The notes under the pieces were generated by a model. That model saw only the letters and a program-made list of their open reading frames with translations, did not search any database and was not told where the DNA came from. This document shows, piece after piece, positions 1-6,232 of a stretch of DNA of 11,946 nucleotides (the first letter of the stretch is position 1; the number at the start of each line of letters is the position of its first letter). The DNA is from CBFGTA01 sp965651595 (GTDB taxonomy: Bacteria; Actinomycetota; Actinomycetes; S36-B12; UBA10799). Location of the stretch: assembly GCA_965651595.1 (NCBI GenBank), contig CBFGTA010000069.1, positions 1-11,946 of the forward strand, written 5' to 3'. The position numbers and the translations under genes were made by a program.

Positions 1-201
1 GTGGGAGCGTCGGTATGTTGCGACATCACGCCACGCATTGAACCTGACGAGCGGCCCCAGCAGCCTGCCGGTCGGGCGCCCCTGCATCACGAGACCATCC
101 GCAAGCTCATGCGATCAACGGGGGAGAAGGCGTACGGATATCGCCTGGCCCAGCGCGAGGTCCTGGACGCTCAGCGCAGCAGCGAGCAGCGGCGACGCTG
201 A
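1..201 (+). CDS. Possible 3' end of an upstream gene (unrecognised)
   Basis: This frame is open from the first base of the window to a TGA at 199-201, so it may be the C-terminal part of a gene that starts outside. From about base 85 on, the codons end mostly in G or C and the peptide is polar and probably helical (rich in Arg, Gln and Glu), which would suit a basic C-terminal tail. The first 28 codons look less coding-like. The GTG at base 1 could also be a start, but no upstream sequence is available to judge it. I recognise no domain. It would converge on the antiporter gene that ends at 254. It may equally be a chance open frame in G+C-rich DNA. Confidence 0.25.
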   Translation: MGASVCCDITPRIEPDERPQQPAGRAPLHHETIRKLMRSTGEKAYGYRLAQREVLDAQRSSEQRRR

Positions 202-253
202 GAACCGATCCCTACACCGGACGATCCCCGCTTCGTCTGCGCCAGGACCGAGG

Positions 254-1930
254 TTAGGACGGGACTGGCTCAGTTTCCTCCGAGGTAGCTGGCAGCACTT
301 CGTCACGAGGAAGGGCCAGGCTGCACAGCAAACCTAAGAACACGAATCCTGCCGCCACCCAGGCGGACCACTTGGCAGAGTCCGTGTATGCCTCCTTGGC
401 GTCGGTGGCGATGGCCTGCAGGCCGGGCTGTTGTTCGATGGAGACGATGGACTGGCCTGCTGAAGTTCGCACCGAGTCGACGATCTGGCTCCGCTGCTGC
501 TCGGTGAGGCCAGGTTCATTCTTGAGTTTGCTGTTCAGGTCGGCTGCCAAACCGCTGAAGAGAACCGCCCCCAGGATGGCGGCACCGAGAGCGGATCCGA
601 CCTGCCGGAAAGTTGATGTCACGGCCGAGGCCTGGCCCGACTTGGCCGACGGCACGTCCGCCAGGACCACGTTCGTCAATTGGGCGGACGCGAAGCCGAG
701 TCCGGCCCCGTACACGATGAGGGGGACAGTGAGCCACCAGGCGGAGTGATTCATCGAGATGAGCAGACCGATTCCGACGATCCCCACAATCTCCAGACCC
801 ATCCCCATCCTGACCACCTGGGTCGCTCCGAGGTGAGCGCTCACCCGTCGGGCCATGCCGCCGGAGAAGAACGTGCCGAGGGCGAGGGATGCCAGCAAGA
901 CTCCGGACGTGAGGGCATCGAATCCCGCCACACTCTGCAGCCACAGGGGAATGGCGAACAAGATGCCGAACTCGCCCAGGCTAACCACAAGCGCAACCAC
1001 GTTGCCGAACCCGTAACGCCGGATCTTGAACAGAGACAAGTCAATGAGTGAGGCTGCGCCCAGGCGATTCAGGCGTCGCTCCCACCCGACTAGCACCAGT
1101 AGCAGGATTACACCGACTGCGAACGAGACTGGCACGACGCTGATCCCCCCGGCCGGCAGATTGATCGGACCGAGTGAGAAGTCGGTGATCGCTGTCCACC
1201 AGCCGTAATCTTGCCCTTCGATCAGGCCGTACACGATCAGTCCGAGCCCCACCGCTGAGAGGACGACCCCAACCGGGTCGAAGCCCCGCGCATTGCGGAC
1301 CCGAGACTCGGGCAAGAGCGCCAAGACCATGAAGAACGCGATCAGGGCGACGGGGACGTTGATGTAGAACGCCCAACGCCACGAGAAATCTTGGGCGAGC
1401 CAGCCGCCGAGGAGCGGGCCTAACGCGGCTGCTCCCCCGAAGACGGCCCCCCACAGGCCGAACGCAATCGCTCGATCTCGCCCCGTGAACAAGGTGTTGA
1501 TGACAGCAATCGACGACGGCAACATCATGGAAGCGCCGATCGCCTGCACTGCGCGGGCCGCGATCATCACGTTCGGATCTCCAGCCATCCCTGCCAAGAT
1601 TGACCCGACGATGAACACGATGATGCCAGCCAAGAACAGCAGCCGCCGTCCGAACTTGTCCGCCAGGAGTCCCACGGTGATCAGTAGAGAGGCAAAGAGT
1701 AAGGAATAGATAGAGTTGATCCACTGAGCGTCGGTTTGGGTGAGGCCGAGGTCGTCAACCATTGTGGGTAGCAGAACGTTCACGACTGAGCCGTCGATGA
1801 TGATCATCGACATTCCAACCAGAATCGCGGCGAGGGCTAGCCACGGTTTGGTCGGCGCCTTGCCGATCAACTCAGACTCGGAGTCGCTGGCCGCTGAAGC
1901 GTTCGAGGGCGACACGTTGCTGTCAGACAT
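254..1930 (-). CDS. MFS drug/proton antiporter, DHA2 (EmrB/QacA) family, 14 TM
   Basis: 558-residue inner-membrane transporter of the 14-helix DHA2 branch of the major facilitator superfamily, which exports toxic amphiphilic compounds using the proton gradient. Visible family marks: TM1 motif around Asp46 (DGSVVNVLLPTM, 46-57); motif A GLLADKFGRR at 87-96 in the TM2-TM3 loop; antiporter motif C GAVFGGAAALGPLLGG at 161-176; WRWAFYINVP at 184-193 leading into TM6. A hydrophilic Ser-rich N-terminus (1-25) precedes TM1, and the last helix lies at about 521-541. Length is typical for the family. The ATG at 1930 is preceded by a TAGGGT hexamer, which can be read as a -10 element for a leaderless mRNA or as an AGGG ribosome site. 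Many DHA2 pumps have an adjacent TetR or MarR gene; none is seen here. The substrate cannot be inferred. Confidence 0.93.
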   Translation of the reverse strand: MSDSNVSPSNASAASDSESELIGKAPTKPWLALAAILVGMSMIIIDGSVVNVLLPTMVDDLGLTQTDAQWINSIYSLLFASLLITVGLLADKFGRRLLFLAGIIVFIVGSILAGMAGDPNVMIAARAVQAIGASMMLPSSIAVINTLFTGRDRAIAFGLWGAVFGGAAALGPLLGGWLAQDFSWRWAFYINVPVALIAFFMVLALLPESRVRNARGFDPVGVVLSAVGLGLIVYGLIEGQDYGWWTAITDFSLGPINLPAGGISVVPVSFAVGVILLLVLVGWERRLNRLGAASLIDLSLFKIRRYGFGNVVALVVSLGEFGILFAIPLWLQSVAGFDALTSGVLLASLALGTFFSGGMARRVSAHLGATQVVRMGMGLEIVGIVGIGLLISMNHSAWWLTVPLIVYGAGLGFASAQLTNVVLADVPSAKSGQASAVTSTFRQVGSALGAAILGAVLFSGLAADLNSKLKNEPGLTEQQRSQIVDSVRTSAGQSIVSIEQQPGLQAIATDAKEAYTDSAKWSAWVAAGFVFLGLLCSLALPRDEVLPATSEETEPVPS

Positions 1931-1936
1931 ACCGAA

Positions 1937-1942
1937 ACCCTA
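1937..1942 (-). promoter_or_regulatory. Putative -10 hexamer (TAGGGT) or AGGG ribosome site for the antiporter gene
   Basis: On the minus strand TAGGGT is followed by exactly 6 nt and then the ATG at 1930. Used as a -10 element it would place the transcript start on the A of the ATG, giving a leaderless mRNA. The embedded AGGG (1938-1941) is also at acceptable Shine-Dalgarno distance (7 nt). I see no convincing -35 hexamer. Confidence 0.4.
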
Positions 1943-2021
1943 GCGATCCGAGGCTCTCGCAGCACGTTCGTGACTGACCGACTGCTGTGTGCTCGACCAC
2001 TCATGAGTGAAGAAGAGTCAG

Positions 2022-2027
2022 TAACGT
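2022..2027 (+). promoter_or_regulatory. Putative -10 hexamer (TAACGT) for leaderless transcription of the membrane hydrolase gene
   Basis: TAACGT ends 6 nt before the ATG at 2034. No Shine-Dalgarno sequence lies at usable distance: the only purine tract, at 2008-2016, is about 17 nt away. A TAA in frame at 2022-2024 rules out a longer N-terminus. Together this points to transcription starting on the ATG itself. No -35 box is evident. Confidence 0.45.
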
Positions 2028-2033
2028 CTTCCC

Positions 2034-4115
2034 ATGGGCAGATTCATGCGCTGGCTTGGCCGCATCCATATCGAGGCGTCGCCGTCGGCTCGGGCAGGAA
2101 TCGTGGCGGCCTCCGCGAACGTTGCCAGCACCTTCGCGCGCGGGCTCATCCCGCGGTCGGTCGCCAACCAGGCCGTCGTGACTGGCGCAGTTTCGGCAAC
2201 GATGTACCAGGTTGTGGCCACGTCTCATTCCGCGGCCGAAACTGCGGTCTTGCTCAGCAGCGGCTCACGGGGAATGCGCGGCCGGTCGGCTGATCCTCAC
2301 CGAGTGATCGTCGCGGACTTGGCCATGGCCGGGTTCGGAGCCGCAGCCGAGCAGTTGTTGCCGTCGCGTGGTGATGAAGCGCTTCCGGTGTCCGTGGCCC
2401 GGTTCGCGGCGGAGACACTCATGTTGTCAGGAACGTGTGGCGCGGCGGTGGCGGTCACCGATCAAGCAGTAGCTAAGCTGTGGCCCGACTCGCAGTTCCG
2501 CAATCGTTCGATCGTGGTGGATGTTGCGCTGGGAGCGGTGATTGCTGGCCTAACGACGTTCTATCGGCATCAGGCCGCCCGCCGCTACGGTCTCGTTGCG
2601 CCCGAACGCAAGGCCGTCAAGACGGCCGGACTCGCGGCTACCGCGAAGGCGGCCGGGACAGGGCTGGCGGCGGGAGCAGGAATTCTCGTGATCGCCGGGG
2701 CCGAGCAACTGATCGCCAGCGGTGTCCAGAAAATATTCAACGATCGCGTGTCTCGTTTCGATATCGGCTCGCCTCTGCTCGGGCACGGCGTGGCGCTTGG
2801 TGTCTTCGCGGCCGCGGGCACAGTGGGTTTCGGTATCGTCAAGCGTCGTATCGAGCGGGGCGGCGACATCGTTGAACCCGCCTACCCAGAACCCCCAACT
2901 AGTGACTGCGTAACGGCCGGGCCGCGATCACAGATTGCCTTCGACACGATCGGGATGGAGGGGCGCCGCTTTGTGCTCATGGCCCTGACTGCCGCCGATA
3001 TCACAGCCGTGACCGGGCAACCTGCCATGGATCCAGTGCGCGTAGTGGCGGGTTACGAGTCGGCCCCAACGTCTGATGAGCGAGCCGCACTGTGCCTGGA
3101 GGAGATGGAAGCGGTCGGGGCCTTCGACCGTTCCCTCATCTGTATTGCCTCACCCACCGGAGTGGGTTACGTCAGCTATGTTTTCGCCGAAACTTTGGAG
3201 TATCTCACCGGTGGCGACTGCGCGACAGTCGTGCCACAGTACGCACTCGTTCCCAGCGCGCTGGCGCTATTCGACACGCACGACGGCGTGAATCTGCAAC
3301 GCCGCGTCATTGAACTCGTTCGTGACCGGATTGCCTCGATGAAGCCGGAGGACCGCCCCAGACTCGTTCAGTTCGGCGAGAGTCTCGGAGCCCAGGTGGC
3401 GATGGACGTTGCCCACCCCGACGGGACTGAGGTATACGACCGACTCGGTCTTGACGCTGGCTTGTACTTGGGCGTGCCATTCCGAACTGCCGTCTGGAAC
3501 TCGTGGCGCGCAAACCCGGGCGGAGTTGACCCGCACGGGCGATTCACACTGGTGGCGTCCAGCGCAGAACTAGGCCGAGACCGCGCCGCTCGCCCAGGCC
3601 CGCGTCATGTGCTGGTCGTCCACGACGATGATCCGGTGAACAAGTTCAGCTACCGGATGGTCGTTCAGCGGCCATGGTGGATGGGCCCGCCCACCACGCG
3701 GCCTCCAATGGTTCCGCGCGAGACAGTCTGGCGACCGGTGACCACGTTTGCATTGACCTTGGTCGATCTCGTCAACGGAATGAACTTCAAACCGGGTACC
3801 TTCGTCCGGCAGGGCCATGACTACCGGATCGACACACTCGAAGCTGTTCAGTGGGCTTACGGGCTGCCGTGTTCGCCGCAAGTTGCTGCTTCGATAGACC
3901 AAGCGCTCAAGGCCCGGGAACAGGATTGGGCAACTCGCCGATTGATCGCCCGCAAGTTTGCTGGGGCTCGGGACTCGGTAGCCCGAACTTTGGCTTCGTG
4001 GGGAGTGGCATTGCCGGAGCTGCCTGACGTGACGGGCGTGAGCGGACCAGCCGTGGCCGACATTAATCCGCTGGCCGACCGTTTGCCTCACTTAGGCACT
4101 TCCGGGGTGAGCTAG
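2034..4115 (+). CDS. Membrane-anchored alpha/beta-hydrolase (Abhydrolase_9 family, with its N-terminal membrane domain)
   Basis: 693-residue protein with two parts. Residues about 45-280 hold several hydrophobic Ala/Gly/Val-rich segments, which fits the membrane domain usually found in this family (Pfam Abhydrolase_9_N). From about residue 295 comes the Abhydrolase_9 catalytic domain. Its probable triad is readable: Ser450 in the nucleophile elbow GESLG, Asp533 in HDDDPV, and His595 in RQGHDY. Conserved family text such as ASPTGVGYV, PQYALVPS and GVPFRTAVW is present. A charged C-terminal tail (from about 620) seems longer than in relatives I know. The family is common in actinobacteria and is thought to act on an ester or lipid at the membrane, but the substrate is unknown. 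The ATG at 2034 is the first start after an in-frame TAA. The gene is divergent from the antiporter and convergent with the Sua5 gene. Confidence 0.85.
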   Translation: MGRFMRWLGRIHIEASPSARAGIVAASANVASTFARGLIPRSVANQAVVTGAVSATMYQVVATSHSAAETAVLLSSGSRGMRGRSADPHRVIVADLAMAGFGAAAEQLLPSRGDEALPVSVARFAAETLMLSGTCGAAVAVTDQAVAKLWPDSQFRNRSIVVDVALGAVIAGLTTFYRHQAARRYGLVAPERKAVKTAGLAATAKAAGTGLAAGAGILVIAGAEQLIASGVQKIFNDRVSRFDIGSPLLGHGVALGVFAAAGTVGFGIVKRRIERGGDIVEPAYPEPPTSDCVTAGPRSQIAFDTIGMEGRRFVLMALTAADITAVTGQPAMDPVRVVAGYESAPTSDERAALCLEEMEAVGAFDRSLICIASPTGVGYVSYVFAETLEYLTGGDCATVVPQYALVPSALALFDTHDGVNLQRRVIELVRDRIASMKPEDRPRLVQFGESLGAQVAMDVAHPDGTEVYDRLGLDAGLYLGVPFRTAVWNSWRANPGGVDPHGRFTLVASSAELGRDRAARPGPRHVLVVHDDDPVNKFSYRMVVQRPWWMGPPTTRPPMVPRETVWRPVTTFALTLVDLVNGMNFKPGTFVRQGHDYRIDTLEAVQWAYGLPCSPQVAASIDQALKAREQDWATRRLIARKFAGARDSVARTLASWGVALPELPDVTGVSGPAVADINPLADRLPHLGTSGVS
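4112..4115. other. Shared CTAG: interlocked stop codons of convergent genes
   Basis: The palindrome CTAG contains the TAG of the membrane hydrolase gene on the plus strand (4113-4115) and the TAG of the Sua5 gene on the minus strand (4114-4112). The two convergent genes thus overlap by 4 bp with no spacer, and any terminator must lie inside the opposing coding sequence. I see none. Confidence 0.9.
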
Positions 4116-5143
4116 TTCGCTTCGATCGTAGTTGCCGCCCGCTTCATCCGATCGCTAATTGCCTCGGCCATGGGCCCGGCGCTCGGGGCAATCGCTAGGA
4201 CAACATCGAGACCGAGCTCGTCGGCTCGCCGGAATGCCGCATAGAGCTCGTGGGCGAGTTGGTGCGTGTCGTCTGCGTCGGTCAGAGTTTCTGAGGCGAT
4301 GAGGCGCGGCGGGGTGAGTCGCAAGCATTGTTCTACGTCCGAACGCAGCCCGACGAGCCCCAGAGACACACCCTCGTCGACGTTCAGGTTGCGCAGGTCG
4401 GCCGGTTGAGGCCACAAGACGACCCGTGCATCGGGTGCGTAGTGGCTCGCGAGTGTCCCCGGCAAAGAGCCCTGCGGGGGCGTGCTGCCCTGTGAAACTC
4501 GGGTCAGCGGGTGAATCCCCGAGGCCTTTTCGAGGTCATAGGCGCTGATTGCCCCCGGGCGGGCGACGTAGTAACCGGTATCGCCGACGACAACGACAGT
4601 CGATTCGAGCCCGATGCGGCAAGGTCCGCCATCAAGAATGACATCCTCAGCCGTGAGGTGTGTGGACAGTTCGGCAGCTGCGGCAGTTGCCGAGGTGGGA
4701 CTCACCTTTCCGAAGCGATTGGCGCTCGGGGCCACCAGGCCGACCGGCCCGGTCAGGTGGCCGGCACGGTGGTTGAGGACAGTTCTGAAGGCCGAATGGT
4801 CGGGAGATCGAATGGCAACCGTGGATTGCCCACCCGTGACGACTGGACTGACGTGGTCTGCTTTCTCACCCACAATCGTCAGAGGTCCTGGCCAGAATTT
4901 CTCGGCGAGAATTCTCGCTAGGGGTGGGGTGTCCTTCCACCAGTGCTCGGCGGCAGCCAGATCGAGCACATGCACGATCAATGGATGCGTGGTGGGGCGG
5001 CCCTTGGTGGCGAACACGCGACCCACACTGCCGGGCAGGTCGGCCCGAGCGGCCAAGCCGTAGACCGTCTCAGTGGGAAGGACGGCTAGGTGCCCGTGCC
5101 GCAGCGCCTCAGCGGCTCGATGGGGCGAATCAGTGATCTCCAC
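4112..5143 (-). CDS. sua5: Threonylcarbamoyl-AMP synthase, Sua5 type (YrdC + Sua5 domains)
   Basis: 343-residue enzyme that makes threonylcarbamoyl-AMP from threonine, bicarbonate and ATP, the first step of t6A formation at A37 of ANN-decoding tRNAs; TsaB/TsaD complete it. The YrdC domain covers about 8-200: PTETVYGL (23-30), KGRPTTHPLIVH (47-58), WPGPLTIV (84-91), SANRFGKVSPT (140-150), GLESTVV (178-184). The linker PG...HYAP (228-237) leads into the C-terminal Sua5 domain (about 240-340). So this is the long, two-domain form, not the short YrdC/TsaC form. The start is GTG at 5143. An ATG two bases upstream is out of frame, and AGGA overlapping the stop of the preceding transpeptidase gene sits 7 nt from the GTG. 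The 9-bp gap to that gene indicates co-transcription. Confidence 0.93.
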   Translation of the reverse strand: MEITDSPHRAAEALRHGHLAVLPTETVYGLAARADLPGSVGRVFATKGRPTTHPLIVHVLDLAAAEHWWKDTPPLARILAEKFWPGPLTIVGEKADHVSPVVTGGQSTVAIRSPDHSAFRTVLNHRAGHLTGPVGLVAPSANRFGKVSPTSATAAAAELSTHLTAEDVILDGGPCRIGLESTVVVVGDTGYYVARPGAISAYDLEKASGIHPLTRVSQGSTPPQGSLPGTLASHYAPDARVVLWPQPADLRNLNVDEGVSLGLVGLRSDVEQCLRLTPPRLIASETLTDADDTHQLAHELYAAFRRADELGLDVVLAIAPSAGPMAEAISDRMKRAATTIEAN

Positions 5144-5150
5144 ATACGGT

Positions 5151-5154
5151 TCCT
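5151..5154 (-). promoter_or_regulatory. Ribosome binding site (AGGA) of the Sua5 gene, overlapping the upstream stop
   Basis: On the minus strand the TAG stop of the transpeptidase gene (5155-5153) runs into AGGA, placed 7 nt before the GTG at 5143. This decides the GTG start and suggests translational coupling between the two genes. Confidence 0.6.
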
Positions 5155-6070
5155 AGCGGTAGACGTAGACGGGGGTACCGACCGGTGTCCGGTTGTACAC
5201 CCACCGGAGAGTCTTGAAGTCCCGAATGTTCACACACCCATGGGAACCACCGTTGTAGCCCACGGCCGCGAAGTATTTCGAATAGTGCACGGCTTGACCG
5301 CCGCTGAAGTACATCGACAGGGGCATCGGCGACCGGTAGAGCGTTGAGTAGTCGTCACGCACTTTGCGGAAAATGCGGAACCGCCCCTCGCGAGTTGCGT
5401 AGCCCGGAGCGCCGAATCGGGCATCGAGGGTACGAACGACCTTCCCGTTGACCATGTAACGAAGGACTCGCTGGTTCTTACTGATGCAGAGGACCTTCTT
5501 CTGCTGCTTGCAGTAGCGAGGAATCGCATCCTTCTTGGGTCGAGTGACATTGCGCAGTGTCTGAGCCGTCTTGGCGTTGACCTTCCCTGTCTGCCACATC
5601 AAGTACTTCCACTGCAGGTGCTTCACGCTCCGGGTTGTGTTGGCGGTGAACTGCCCGGTCACTTTGGTGGCAATGCCGAGTCGGTTGAGGCGAAGTTGGA
5701 GCTGCCGCACTCCAGGGCCGCGATCGCCCTGCTTCAGGACCACCTTGCCCTGCAAAACCTGTTTGAAAGTCTTCACCGGCGCGGGCGGTTCCGGAGTTGA
5801 ATCCTTGGGCTTCGATGAGGTGGACTTCTTGCCTACTGCACTCGACACCTGTGAGGATCCAGGCATGGTGGGGGGTGGGCCAGCGGGCTTCGTTGCCGGA
5901 ACAGCAGACTCGCCAGCGGCGGGCTCCGTCGCGGTGGGTGTCGATTCAGTCGACAGTTCGGTGACTTCGGAGACCTCTGGCTCATCGGCCAGCGTGGGCG
6001 ACATCGTGGCGGCCAACACCGCCAGGCTCGTTGCGGCAACGGCCACACTCCGGGTGAGATGTCGATTCAT
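5153..6070 (-). CDS. Exported L,D-transpeptidase (YkuD domain) with peptidoglycan-binding domain
   Basis: 305-residue secreted enzyme expected to form 3-3 cross-links in peptidoglycan or to attach proteins to it. Order: signal peptide 1-28 (basic NRHLTR, hydrophobic core, likely cut at TLA-DE); a Ser/Thr/Pro-rich linker 29-100; a peptidoglycan-binding-1 repeat about 108-172 (VLKQGDRGPGVRQLQLRLNRLG); a YkuD catalytic domain about 190-305. The catalytic motif GGSHGCVN has nucleophile Cys279 with His278, and the upstream conserved His is His262. Two further cysteines, Cys187 and Cys195, flank the entry to the catalytic domain and may pair outside the cell. The frame extends to an ATG at 6124, but I chose ATG 6070: it follows a GAGG ribosome site and puts the signal peptide at the N-terminus. 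It lies 9 bp upstream of the Sua5 gene and probably shares its transcript. Confidence 0.92.
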   Translation of the reverse strand: MNRHLTRSVAVAATSLAVLAATMSPTLADEPEVSEVTELSTESTPTATEPAAGESAVPATKPAGPPPTMPGSSQVSSAVGKKSTSSKPKDSTPEPPAPVKTFKQVLQGKVVLKQGDRGPGVRQLQLRLNRLGIATKVTGQFTANTTRSVKHLQWKYLMWQTGKVNAKTAQTLRNVTRPKKDAIPRYCKQQKKVLCISKNQRVLRYMVNGKVVRTLDARFGAPGYATREGRFRIFRKVRDDYSTLYRSPMPLSMYFSGGQAVHYSKYFAAVGYNGGSHGCVNIRDFKTLRWVYNRTPVGTPVYVYR

Positions 6071-6215
6071 TCTCGGCCTCGCTGACACAGTTGAAGAATT
6101 TTGGCAGGTGGGTGTCCTGCCCATCCAACTATTGTGCGGAATTGGTTGCAGGAATGCGATCCGCGGGGTCCGTTTGAGCGGTTGAGCTCGTCGGTGGTCG
6201 CTAGTCGGGGCGCTT

Positions 6216-6232
6216 GCCAGCGCTTGGCTGGC
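6216..6232 (-). terminator. Weak hairpin at the stop codon of the GH63-like gene
   Basis: A 6-bp GC-rich stem (GCCAGC at 6216-6221 pairing with GCTGGC at 6227-6232) with a 5-nt loop overlaps the first base of the TAG stop of the GH63-like gene. No T-run follows on the minus strand, so it would be at best a non-canonical terminator. The 161-bp spacer that contains it (6071-6231) must also carry the promoter for the transpeptidase gene, where I see only a poor -10 match (CACAAT, minus strand 6136-6131). Confidence 0.25.

Noticed and set aside
202..253. Terminator downstream of the antiporter gene
   Set aside because: I could find no stem of convincing length followed by a T-run on the minus strand in this spacer.
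2009..2031. GAAGA...TCTTC inverted repeat over the membrane hydrolase promoter
   Set aside because: The arms are only 5 bp with a 13-bp gap, within what chance gives in such a spacer. It is not supported as an operator.
6071..6124. Longer N-terminus for the L,D-transpeptidase (ATG 6124)
   Set aside because: The extra 18 residues would precede a normal signal peptide. The ATG at 6070 has a GAGG ribosome site. A weak -10-like CACAAT 6 nt before 6124 may mark a transcript start instead.
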